From NCBI GenBank assembly GCA_902826215.1, contig CADEDY010000020.1, forward strand, positions 1 through 64,000: 64,000 nucleotides of DNA. Reading direction: 5' to 3'. Positions within the stretch are counted from its first letter, which is position 1; each line of letters opens with the position of its first letter. Below the pieces are notes generated by a model that did not search any database, was not told where the DNA came from, and saw nothing but the letters and a program-made list of their open reading frames with translations. Below, piece after piece: positions 8,684 through 15,272 of this stretch. The translations under genes were made by a program, and so were the position numbers. This DNA is from an uncultured Bacteroidota bacterium (lineage in GTDB: Bacteria; Bacteroidota; Bacteroidia; Flavobacteriales_F; PHOS-HE28).

Positions 8684-9025
8684 TCAGGGAGCCAAAGCTT
8701 CCTTCACCTCCGCGTAGGTGATCCCGAAGTGTGAGGCAGTTGAGACGCAACGTCCATCGCGGATCACCAGCACTTGCGGCGACTCGTGTTCGATGGCGTA
8801 ACGTTCGGCGATGGCATTGGAGAGGGCGCGGTACCGGAGCAGGTCGAGGTGGTAGGTGGTGTGCGCGTCGTTATCGGCCACGCTCCAAGCACGCTCCAAG
8901 CGGTGCAAGGCGGTGCGGCTGATGCTGCAGGTGGTGCTGTGCTTGAAGATCAGGATCGGGGTGGATCGTGAGGCCTCGTCGATCGCATCGAGTTGGGCGA
9001 TGTCGGTGAGTGGGATCCAGTGCAT
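8684..9025 (-). CDS. ytxJ: Bacillithiol-system redox-active protein YtxJ
   Basis: 113 residues, the normal length. The thioredoxin-like YtxJ/DUF2847 family is recognised from ILIFKHSTTCSISRTAL (active cysteine near residue 33, single-Cys CxxS arrangement), then TYHLDLLRYRALSNAIAERYAIEHESPQ and VLVIRDG. YtxJ proteins accompany bacillithiol metabolism and are thought to act as monothiol bacilliredoxins, removing bacillithiol from protein thiols. This implies the organism makes bacillithiol, as many Flavobacteriales do. Convergent with the 2H-like gene, 13 bp apart. Confidence 0.88.
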   Translation of the reverse strand: MHWIPLTDIAQLDAIDEASRSTPILIFKHSTTCSISRTALHRLERAWSVADNDAHTTYHLDLLRYRALSNAIAERYAIEHESPQVLVIRDGRCVSTASHFGITYAEVKEALAP

Positions 9026-9200
9026 GGGGCAAAGTTCGGCTTATCTTCTGGCCGTGCCGGTTGACGATCTTCTCGTCAGTGACGACCGGAGCCGTTCTGT
9101 TCAACCTTAACCCATGTATCGTGAAGTAGTAGGCAACACCACCGTATCAACACGCTCTTCAACACCTCGGGTTCCCGCGGTAAGCGCGATCTTTCCGCCG

Positions 9201-11492
9201 ATGAACGGGGAGGTCTACGAGGAAACCGAAATGGCGACGATCGCCGCGCGCTTCGTCAACAGCACGAACCGCCACGTTTTCCTCACGGGCAAAGCCGGCA
9301 CCGGCAAGACCACCTTCCTGCACAAGCTGGCGGCCAGCACACACAAGCGTTTCGTCATACTCGCCCCCACGGGCATCGCGGCGCTCAATGCGAAGGGCGT
9401 CACGATCCACTCGCAATTCCTGTTGCCGTTCGGGTCCTTCGTGCCGGAGAAGCAATTGCCGGCGGACATCACCCACGGCAGCTTCCACGATCAGGACACG
9501 CTCACGAGGCGGCACCCGCTCAATGCGGCACGGCGTCAGGTGCTGCGCGAAGTGGATCTGCTCATCATCGATGAAGTGAGCATGCTGCGCGCGGACCTGC
9601 TGGATGCGATCGACTTCCGCATGCGGGCCGTGAGGCAGAACCGGTACCAGAGCTTCGGCGGCGCGCAGGTGCTGCTGATCGGTGATCTGTACCAATTGCC
9701 ACCGGTGGTGAAGGACGATGAATTGCGCGTGTTGCAGCGCTGGTATGCGAGCCCGCACTTCTTCGAGAGCAAGGTGATGCGCGAATTCGGTTACGCGCAC
9801 ATCGAACTCGACAAGATCTTCCGGCAGCAGGACGGCGGCTTCATCCACATCCTCAACAACCTTCGCAACAACACGGTGACGGCCGAGGATGTCGCTACGC
9901 TGAACAGCCACTATCAAGCCAATATCCCGGACTCCGAGAGCGATGGCGTGATCACGTTGACCACCCACAACTACAAAGCCGATGAACTGAACCAACGCGC
10001 GTTGGCGAAGTTGCCGGGCAAGGTATACACGTACGAAGCCGAGGTGGATGAGGACTATCCCACGAGCATGCAGCCCGTGTTGGACCGCATCGAACTGAAA
10101 GTGGGTGCGCAGATCATGTTCGTGAAGAACGACATGGAGAAGGCTTACTTCAATGGCAAGTTGGCCAAGGTGGTAGCGTTGGAGGAGGATGGCATCACCG
10201 TGCAGATGTTGGATGGGGTGGGTGAAGGAGGAGCGGAGTCGGGCGCCCCCTACAAACTGAAACGCGAGATCTGGGAGAACAAGCGGTACGTGGTGAATGC
10301 CAACACCAAGGAGCAGCAGGAAGAAGTGCTCGGCACTTTCGCGCAGTACCCGATCAAGCTCGCTTGGGCCATCACCGTGCACAAGAGCCAGGGCCTCACG
10401 TTCAACAAGGCCATCATCGATGTGGGCAACGCATTCGCCCCGGGTCAGGTGTACGTGGCGTTGTCGCGCTTGCGGTCCCTGGATGGATTGATCCTTCGCA
10501 CCCGGATCGACACCAGCGTGGTGAGCAGCGATCGCGATGTGGTCGCCTTCACCCAACGCGGCGTGGAACAAGAGCCGCTCACGAACCAGTTGAAAGCGCA
10601 CCAACGCGAGTACATGCGGTTGCTCTTAGCGGGCACCTTCGACTTCAGCGACCTGCTGCGGAAAGTGGAGTACACGCAGAAGGACCATCCGGAGACCGCC
10701 GAGTTCGAGGACGAGAGCATGAAGACCGCCTTGCAGATCCTTCGGGATCAGCTGCGGACAGAGGAGGAGAACACGCAGAAGTTCCGCAACCAGCTGATCC
10801 GGTTGATGCACGAGGAGAAGCGGGAGGAGCTGCTGGAGCGGATCGAGAAGGGCGGTGCCTATTACGACAAGCTGCTGCAAGCGAGCATGCGCGGCCTCTT
10901 CCAGCACATGGCCCAGGCCGAGTACTTGAGCCGCGTGAAGGAATACACCAACGCGTTGAAGGAGATCGATGGCATGTTGATGAAGAAGATCAGCGCCATT
11001 TCGAAGGTGGGCTACATCGCGACGTGCATCCTGAACGGAGAGGAGGTGAAGAAGCGGCCCGAGATCGAGAAAGGACTGACCGAGAAACGTGCGGCGATGG
11101 TGGGCGAAATGCGCGCCTGGGCCGAAGAGCACCGTCCGAAAGCCAGTGGAAAGACCGGTCGGAAACGCAAGACCGGCGAGAAGAAGGAGAAAGCGGAAAA
11201 GGGAAGCACGTATGCGATCACCTACGCGCTGCGGAAGGAAGGATTCACCGTTGAAGAGATCGCTGCGAAACGCTCCATGGCGAAGAGCACGATCGAAGGG
11301 CACTTCTCACGTGGCATCGCCGAAGGCACCATCGACATCGATGGTCTGATGCCGGAGGACGAACGCGACACCATCGCCAATTGGATGCGCGAGCACACCG
11401 ACCAGAACCTGAACGACGCACAGAAACACTTCGATGGCCGCTTCGGATACGGCCAACTGCGGATGGTGCAGTCCTGGTTGAAGAAGGGGTAA
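9201..11492 (+). CDS. Pif1/RecD-like SF1 helicase with C-terminal HTH domain
   Basis: 763 residues from the ATG at 9201; an upstream in-frame ATG at 9114 adds 29 residues of unlikely composition. Walker A is LTGKAGTGKTTFL (near residue 27), Walker B LLIIDEVSML (near 125), and the later helicase motif is WAITVHKSQGLTF (near 395), followed by GQVYVALSRLRSL (near 425), in the order of Pif1/RecD superfamily 1 helicases. Residues 480-650 are charged and partly coiled-coil; a basic linker near 665-685 leads to a winged-helix HTH_40-like domain (EGFTVEEIAAKRSMAKSTIEGH) ending in YGQLRMVQSWLKKG. It probably unwinds 5'-tailed DNA or R-loops in replication or repair. Confidence 0.9.
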   Translation: MNGEVYEETEMATIAARFVNSTNRHVFLTGKAGTGKTTFLHKLAASTHKRFVILAPTGIAALNAKGVTIHSQFLLPFGSFVPEKQLPADITHGSFHDQDTLTRRHPLNAARRQVLREVDLLIIDEVSMLRADLLDAIDFRMRAVRQNRYQSFGGAQVLLIGDLYQLPPVVKDDELRVLQRWYASPHFFESKVMREFGYAHIELDKIFRQQDGGFIHILNNLRNNTVTAEDVATLNSHYQANIPDSESDGVITLTTHNYKADELNQRALAKLPGKVYTYEAEVDEDYPTSMQPVLDRIELKVGAQIMFVKNDMEKAYFNGKLAKVVALEEDGITVQMLDGVGEGGAESGAPYKLKREIWENKRYVVNANTKEQQEEVLGTFAQYPIKLAWAITVHKSQGLTFNKAIIDVGNAFAPGQVYVALSRLRSLDGLILRTRIDTSVVSSDRDVVAFTQRGVEQEPLTNQLKAHQREYMRLLLAGTFDFSDLLRKVEYTQKDHPETAEFEDESMKTALQILRDQLRTEEENTQKFRNQLIRLMHEEKREELLERIEKGGAYYDKLLQASMRGLFQHMAQAEYLSRVKEYTNALKEIDGMLMKKISAISKVGYIATCILNGEEVKKRPEIEKGLTEKRAAMVGEMRAWAEEHRPKASGKTGRKRKTGEKKEKAEKGSTYAITYALRKEGFTVEEIAAKRSMAKSTIEGHFSRGIAEGTIDIDGLMPEDERDTIANWMREHTDQNLNDAQKHFDGRFGYGQLRMVQSWLKKG
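11454..11491 (+). repeat. Direct repeat copy 1 (38 bp) at the 3' end of the helicase gene
   Basis: This copy encodes the last residues of the helicase (LRMVQSWLKKG). It is matched at 37 of 38 positions by 12087-12124. The two copies flank the lipoprotein gene at 11497. Confidence 0.95.
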
Positions 11493-11496
11493 TCCC

Positions 11497-12081
11497 ATGA
11501 ACGGCGCACTAAGGGTCGGAGTTGCACTGCTGCATTGGCTCATCTTGCCTTCGTTGTTGGTGGGTTGTATTCGCACGCGCCCCTCGGATGCGCCGACCTC
11601 GGAGAGCGAATGGATCGGCCGTCGTCCTTTGGATACGGCGCAATTGCTCCAAGAACTGGACCTGCTCGAGATGGGACGCGCGGGCGATGTTGAAGGTGGA
11701 ACTATCACGTGGCGTGAAGAAGTCGATACCATCCTGGTCCGGTATGTTGCCTTTGCGTGCACCTGCCCGGACCACGAGGTTGTTGATACCGCTGGCCATG
11801 AGGGCATAGCTGCGTTCTACGTTCAGCCGATGGGAAACTGTCCAGAGATACCGTGGCGGTCACAGGTGTCGGGGAATACCTTCGAGTTGATCGGTCAACG
11901 TTCGCGGATCAAGATGTGGCCCGATGACAGCATAGGGCCTCCTGAACTTGGATACCATTTCAGGTACTTCTCCTTTCGGATCATGCATCCGTATCGCGTC
12001 TGGGGCCCACACGTGCCCACCGAGGACCAGGATGGAGATGGATACTCGGATACGGAACCAACCCTTCTCGAGGTCAGATAG
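11497..12081 (+). CDS. Putative lipoprotein of unknown function
   Basis: 194 residues. The signal peptide MNGALRVGVALLHWLILPSLLVGC ends in a lipobox (LVGC), so the protein is probably lipid-anchored. The body has an acidic N-terminal linker, a CTCPDHEV stretch near residue 87 (two cysteines, possibly metal-binding or disulfide-forming), WREEVDTILVRYVAF, and a C-terminal EDQDGDGYSDTE that resembles a calcium-binding DxDxDG loop. The start codon is 4 bases after the helicase stop. The gene sits between two 38-bp direct repeats, so it looks like an insertion or the product of a local duplication. No family recognised. Confidence 0.75.
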   Translation: MNGALRVGVALLHWLILPSLLVGCIRTRPSDAPTSESEWIGRRPLDTAQLLQELDLLEMGRAGDVEGGTITWREEVDTILVRYVAFACTCPDHEVVDTAGHEGIAAFYVQPMGNCPEIPWRSQVSGNTFELIGQRSRIKMWPDDSIGPPELGYHFRYFSFRIMHPYRVWGPHVPTEDQDGDGYSDTEPTLLEVR

Positions 12082-12086
12082 GCAAG

Positions 12087-12124
12087 CAACTGCGGATGGT
12101 GCAGTCGTGGTTGAAGAAGGGGTA
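12087..12124 (+). repeat. Direct repeat copy 2 (38 bp), orphan copy of the helicase 3' end
   Basis: It repeats the helicase 3' end with one mismatch and ends in TAG instead of TAA. No helicase frame precedes it; similarity fades just upstream. It is probably a footprint of duplication or insertion. Confidence 0.9.
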
Positions 12125-12153
12125 GTTGTGGAGAGCAGCGTCGCGCCTGCAGG

Positions 12154-12534
12154 CTATTCCAACGGGATGATCCGTCCTTCCATCCATTTCGAAATGCCGT
12201 GCACATCCATTGCACCGGTTGCGACCTGGATCACCATGTCGAACTCTTCATCATCCGTCGCACGCAGATCCAGGTCATGTGTCATCAAGCTCAACCTAGC
12301 GAGCACATAACCTGCACGCTTGTTTCCGTCGACGAAAGGGTGGTTCATTATCACACTTTCCAACAAAGCGGCCGCTTGGTCTTCTGGTCGGGGATAGAGC
12401 AGGGCGCCATCGAAGCTCGCCAGCGGCCTAGCCAACGCCGCCTCCAGACCACCTCGGTCACGTAGGCCGTGTGAACCACCCGTGGCGTCAATGAGCGCCG
12501 TATGAATGGACAATGCCTCTTCGAAAGAGATCAT
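12154..12534 (-). CDS. Fic/Doc-family toxin (death-on-curing type)
   Basis: 126 residues, the size of a Doc toxin. The Fic signature is NHPFVDGNKRAGYV (near residue 64), with the catalytic His, the Asp and the anion-binding GNKR. Upstream lies GLRDRGGLEAALARP, characteristic of the Doc branch. Doc proteins phosphorylate EF-Tu, while Fic proteins transfer AMP; the motif alone does not separate these here. The start overlaps the antitoxin stop by 4 bp (ATGA), the usual coupling of an antitoxin-toxin operon. It lies downstream of the rtcB gene on the same strand, about 240 bp away. Confidence 0.88.
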   Translation of the reverse strand: MISFEEALSIHTALIDATGGSHGLRDRGGLEAALARPLASFDGALLYPRPEDQAAALLESVIMNHPFVDGNKRAGYVLARLSLMTHDLDLRATDDEEFDMVIQVATGAMDVHGISKWMEGRIIPLE

Positions 12535-12719
12535 TTGGCCAGTCGCAGCAGCAGGTCGCGCTTTTCGTCCAGGATCCGCTTCAATCCGACCACGCGCTTC
12601 TGTTCTTCGGCGCTCCTGCCTTGAAATCCCTGCAGATAGGCCAAGACCTCCTCAAGAATGGGATCGGGCACTTCGTCCAGTTTCTGCTGGATGGCCGCTT
12701 TCAGTTCTTTCGTGCTCAT
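12531..12719 (-). CDS. Antitoxin of the Fic/Doc module
   Basis: 62 residues, first gene of the pair. It is highly helical and charged (MSTKELKAAIQQKLDEVPDPILEEVLAYLQGF), the pattern of small Bacteroidota antitoxins with a short N-terminal DNA-binding segment and a disordered tail that masks the toxin. It shares 4 bp with the toxin gene. I do not see a clear Phd/YefM fold, so the assignment comes from its size, position and coupling to the toxin. It may also repress the operon. Confidence 0.75.
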   Translation of the reverse strand: MSTKELKAAIQQKLDEVPDPILEEVLAYLQGFQGRSAEEQKRVVGLKRILDEKRDLLLRLAK

Positions 12720-12774
12720 GGTCCGTCAAAGATAAGTTGATGGGGTCGGTACGGGTTGGTGCTGAGACATCCCT

Positions 12775-14190
12775 TCAATCCTCCGCCGCGCTCCCATCGC
12801 CGCACATGCGCACCACTTTGGGCGTGAACGATCCGATCACCTCCACCAGGTCGCGTTGGCTGTCCATCACGGTACGGATGTCCTTGTAGGCCATGGGTGC
12901 TTCGTCCAAGCCACCGCCGACCAAGGTGATGCCGTGTTGATCGAGGTGGATCTTCACTTCGCTCGGTGAGATCGTTTCCTTGGCGCGGGTGCGGCTCATG
13001 GTACGACCTGCACCATGGCTGGCGCTGTTGATGCTCTCTGCCATTCCGGTGCCACGCACGATGTATCCGGGTGCCGTCATGCTACCGGGGATCACACCCA
13101 GCACGCCTTTGCCTGCGGGCGTTGCGCCTTTGCGATGTACGATCACTTCACGTCCATCATGCATTTCCTTCCACGCGAAGTTGTGGTGGTTCTCCACCAT
13201 CGCGGCGGGCTTTTCACCGATCGCTTTCGCAATGCGCGCATGGATCTGGTGGTGACATGCGGACGCGAAGTCACCGGCCAAGTTCATGGCCAACCAGTAC
13301 TCCATGCCTTCTGCGCTGTCCAGTGAAAGCCACGCGAGGTTCTGCGCATCGGCCGGCAACTTGCACAGCTCTTTCGCCACGCGTGTGTAGTGCGCAGCGA
13401 TGCCCGCGCCCATGCCGCGCGAGCCGCTGTGCGAGAGCAGTGCCAAATAGGCGCCGACGGGAAGTTCGAATTCATTCTGTGCATCGGCGATCTCCACCAC
13501 GCCGAATTCCACGAAGTGGTTGCCGGAGCCGCTGGAACCGATCTGCTGCCAAGCGCGGCTTTTCAAATGTTTCACGACAGGAATGGTATTGAACTCGGAA
13601 CGCTCCAGTACTTCATGGTCCATGCGCTTCTCATGTACCGCGCGACCGAAACGGGTGTGCTCGGTAAGTAGGCGCTTGTGGTCCTCACGGTTCTTCTCCA
13701 ATACGGATGGGTCGATGCGGAAGATGCTCAAGCACATGCGGCACCCGATGTCCATGCCCACGCCATACGGGATCACCGCGTTCTCCACGGCAAGCACGCC
13801 GCCGATGGGCAGGCCATAGCCTTGGTGCGCATCGGGCATGAGGGCACCGCCGACGGTCACGGGCAGTTTCATCGCCACCTCCATTTGGTGGATCGCACCT
13901 TGTTCGATGTGGTCCGCACCATACGTGCGGTAGTCCTTGCGGGCCACCAGTTCGTGTTGTGCTTCGTTCTTGCGGTCGCGACCGGTCAAGGCGTCCGCGA
14001 TGGGCGCATAGTGTTCGTGTTCGCTGTACGAAGCCGGATCGGCAAGGATGGAGCAGAGCAGTTCAAGTGCCTTTTCTTCGCTCCACTTGCGGTGGTGTTT
14101 CAGCATCACGTTGATGGCCAGGCCGATCGCGCGTCCTTCGGGGTATCCGATGGCGATGAGGTCCTTGCCGTGTAGTTTCAAGCCTTTCAT
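12775..14190 (-). CDS. rtcB: RtcB-family RNA ligase
   Basis: 471 residues from the ATG at 14190; the open frame runs on upstream through tRNA-like genes and was not used. RtcB landmarks appear in order: MPDAHQGYGLPIGG (near residue 118), MDIGCRMCLS with the metal-binding Asp and Cys (near 144), GSSGSGNHFVEFG (near 225), ALLSHSGSRGMG with a metal His (near 250), and HGAGRTMSR carrying the guanylated His (near 392). RtcB joins RNA 2',3'-cyclic-phosphate or 3'-phosphate ends to 5'-OH ends using GTP and Mn2+, repairing RNA cut by ribotoxins and ligating split tRNAs. The first 60 residues lie outside the core motifs. It is the last gene of the tRNA-like array, and the His-type tRNA-like gene begins 24 bp upstream. 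No archease gene is in the window. Confidence 0.95.
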   Translation of the reverse strand: MKGLKLHGKDLIAIGYPEGRAIGLAINVMLKHHRKWSEEKALELLCSILADPASYSEHEHYAPIADALTGRDRKNEAQHELVARKDYRTYGADHIEQGAIHQMEVAMKLPVTVGGALMPDAHQGYGLPIGGVLAVENAVIPYGVGMDIGCRMCLSIFRIDPSVLEKNREDHKRLLTEHTRFGRAVHEKRMDHEVLERSEFNTIPVVKHLKSRAWQQIGSSGSGNHFVEFGVVEIADAQNEFELPVGAYLALLSHSGSRGMGAGIAAHYTRVAKELCKLPADAQNLAWLSLDSAEGMEYWLAMNLAGDFASACHHQIHARIAKAIGEKPAAMVENHHNFAWKEMHDGREVIVHRKGATPAGKGVLGVIPGSMTAPGYIVRGTGMAESINSASHGAGRTMSRTRAKETISPSEVKIHLDQHGITLVGGGLDEAPMAYKDIRTVMDSQRDLVEVIGSFTPKVVRMCGDGSAAED

Positions 14191-14213
14191 GGTTGTTGCA
14201 AAGTTGGTTCTCG

Positions 14214-14285
14214 GTCGGATGATGGGGATCGAACCCATGCTAACTGCGCCACAACCAGCCGTGCTACCAGTACACCACATCCAAC
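14214..14285 (-). tRNA. tRNA-like gene, His-type (anticodon GTG)
   Basis: The 5' acceptor TTGGATG pairs over 7 bp with CATCCGA. A G precedes position 1 and the discriminator is C, the G-1:C73 identity pair of tRNA-His. The D-stem is GTGT/GCAC with a GG-containing loop, and the T-arm is ATGGG-TTCGATC-CCCAT. The anticodon stem GCTGG/GCAGT has a G-G mismatch next to the loop TTGTGGC, and the variable loop is 4 nt (TAGC). No CCA is encoded. It begins 24 bp upstream of rtcB and 6 bp after the Phe-type gene. The deviations suggest an accessory or decoy tRNA rather than the main tRNA-His. Confidence 0.75.
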
Positions 14286-14291
14286 GTGTTG

Positions 14292-14362
14292 TGGAAGAGG
14301 ATGGGATCGAACCACCACCTACCGGGCTTCAACCGGTCGCTCTACCCTAGAGCTGCTCTTCC
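14292..14362 (-). tRNA. tRNA-like gene, Phe-type (anticodon GAA)
   Basis: Acceptor GGAAGAG/CTCTTCC (7 bp, perfect), D-stem GCTC/GAGC with loop TAGGGTA, anticodon stem ACCGG/CCGGT with loop TTGAAGC (GAA, Phe), and T-arm GGTGG-TTCGATC-CCATC with one G-U pair. Position 8 is C instead of the nearly universal U, the variable loop is only 4 nt (AGGT), position 38 is C, and no CCA is encoded (A73 is followed by CAA). All stems form, so this is a foldable tRNA, but it departs from ordinary tRNA-Phe. Confidence 0.8.
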
Positions 14363-14379
14363 ATATTCCTATCAATTCG

Positions 14380-14450
14380 TTGCCAGGGCTGGATTCGAAC
14401 CAGCATAGGCGGACTCAAAACCCGCTGTCCTTCCGTTAGACGACCTGGCA
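14380..14450 (-). tRNA. tRNA-like gene, Gln-type (anticodon TTG)
   Basis: Acceptor TGCCAGG/CCTGGCA (perfect 7 bp, U1-A72 as in tRNA-Gln), D-stem GTCT/GGAC with loop AACGGAA, anticodon stem GCGGG/TCCGC (one G-U) with loop TTTTGAG (TTG, Gln), T-arm GCTGG-TTCGAAT-CCAGC, and a 4-nt variable loop CTAT. Discriminator A, no encoded CCA. Its 5' end lies 3 bases after the stop codon of the 175-aa protein, so RNA and protein genes almost certainly share one transcript that must be processed. Confidence 0.85.
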
Positions 14451-14453
14451 ATG

Positions 14454-14981
14454 TCAACCACGATAGTTCGGACCGCGGAGCTTTCGTTTTGGCTTGGTCT
14501 GCATGAGCACGCCACTCTTCGGATGCACGTAGAATTCAGGGATCCTGAACCAAGAGTTATCGGTGATATCCCTTGGCGCGTGTCCGTCATGTGTGATCAG
14601 GCGCTTGCCGTCCTTCACCACATTGGTATGGACCAAGTGCTTGAGGTGGTCCATCACGTGCTGACCGGTCACGGTGCTGGTATCCAGCGAGCGGCAGAGA
14701 TCCGAATGCACCCGGTCCCAATGCTTACCAATGTGCGAGCGGAGGTAGCGGATCAAGGGTTGAAGGTTATCATCGAGAGATCGCGTTCCCCAGCCATGGC
14801 GGAACTTGATCCCTTCACGGCAAGCGAGATCCGGGAAGCAGGCTTGGTTGCGCTTCTCGTAGCCTTTGGCCTGTTTTGTACGCCATCCTTTTCGGTAGCA
14901 CTCGATCACCTCCTCATCCATCCGCTTGTCGCGGCGTTTCTGTCGCTTTTGTAGCAATGGTTTCAATTCGTTCCTTTCCAT
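14454..14981 (-). CDS. Basic 175-aa protein embedded in the tRNA-like/RtcB locus
   Basis: 175 residues, strongly basic and without a signal peptide or membrane segment. Residues 1-45 are Lys/Arg-rich and helical (KPLLQKRQKRRDKRMDEEV), as in RNA-binding tails. The middle has a Trp/His-rich core (IGKHWDRVHSDLCRSLD, then TGQHVMDHLKHLV), and the C-terminal part has FRIPEFYVHPKSGVLM followed by a basic end. I do not recognise a named family. Placement between the Lys-type tRNA-like gene (17 bp upstream) and the Gln-type one (3 bp downstream) argues that it works with these RNAs, perhaps as a chaperone, RNA-binding factor or processing factor. That role is inferred from context only. Confidence 0.85.
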   Translation of the reverse strand: MERNELKPLLQKRQKRRDKRMDEEVIECYRKGWRTKQAKGYEKRNQACFPDLACREGIKFRHGWGTRSLDDNLQPLIRYLRSHIGKHWDRVHSDLCRSLDTSTVTGQHVMDHLKHLVHTNVVKDGKRLITHDGHAPRDITDNSWFRIPEFYVHPKSGVLMQTKPKRKLRGPNYRG

Positions 14982-14998
14982 TTCATTCTTCGTTCTAG

Positions 14999-15070
14999 TT
15001 GGCCCGGCTGGACTCGAACCAGCACCCCTCGGTTAAGAGCCGAGTAGTCTTCCATACGACCTCCAAGCCA
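14999..15070 (-). tRNA. tRNA-like gene, Lys-type (anticodon CTT)
   Basis: Acceptor TGGCTTG/CGGGCCA (7 pairs, two of them G-U), D-stem GGTC/GACT with loop GTATGGAA, anticodon stem CTCGG/CCGAG with loop CTCTTAA (CTT, Lys), T-arm GCTGG-TTCGAGT-CCAGC, variable loop GGGT (4 nt), discriminator A. Position 8 is G, not U, and no CCA is encoded. It lies in the leader of the 175-aa gene. Confidence 0.8.
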
Positions 15071-15101
15071 ATGTGTATTTCCTCGTTGTTCCATTTTATT
15101 G

Positions 15102-15176
15102 ACCATCAGGAAGGACTCGAACCTTCATCCTCCGCCTTCGCAAAGCGGTGCTGGCATCCATTTCAGCTTCTGATGG
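15102..15176 (-). tRNA. tRNA-like gene, Arg-type (anticodon GCG)
   Basis: Acceptor CCATCAG/CTGATGG (perfect), positions 8-9 AA, D-stem GCTG/CAGC with a 10-nt loop containing GG, anticodon stem CCGCT/GGCGG with loop TTGCGAA (GCG, Arg), 5-nt variable loop AGGAT, and T-arm GAAGG-TTCGAGT-CCTTC. Discriminator T, no CCA. Bacteria normally read CGN arginine codons with an A34-containing (inosine) tRNA, so a G34 arginine anticodon is atypical and supports an accessory role. It follows the slipin gene. Confidence 0.75.
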
Positions 15177-15182
15177 ATAGTT

Positions 15183-15257
15183 GAAGTGCAGCGCGCGTCC
15201 ACGCCGCACTTCGTTTCATTCGTACTTCCCGAAGTCCCCTCTCCACTCGGAGAGGGG
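15183..15257 (-). other. Three consecutive hairpins between slipin and the Arg-type tRNA-like gene
   Basis: On the minus strand: CCCCTCTCC-GAGT-GGAGAGGGG (9 bp, 15236-15257), then ACTTC-GG-GAAGT (15224-15235), then GAAGTGC...GCACTTC (15183-15212). The first hairpin carries TTTTT only on the plus-strand side, so it would terminate antisense, not sense, transcription. The other two could be processing sites between the mRNA and tRNA parts of the transcript. Confidence 0.6.
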
Positions 15258-15272
15258 TTTTTGGGGTGAGGC

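Noticed and set aside
9159-10604. Long open frame antisense to the helicase gene
   Set aside because: Arg/His/Gln-rich translation, a shadow of the helicase codons.
14048-15184. Short open frames on the plus strand across the tRNA-like genes
   Set aside because: Their translations follow the tRNA sequences in reverse; no start context or protein family.
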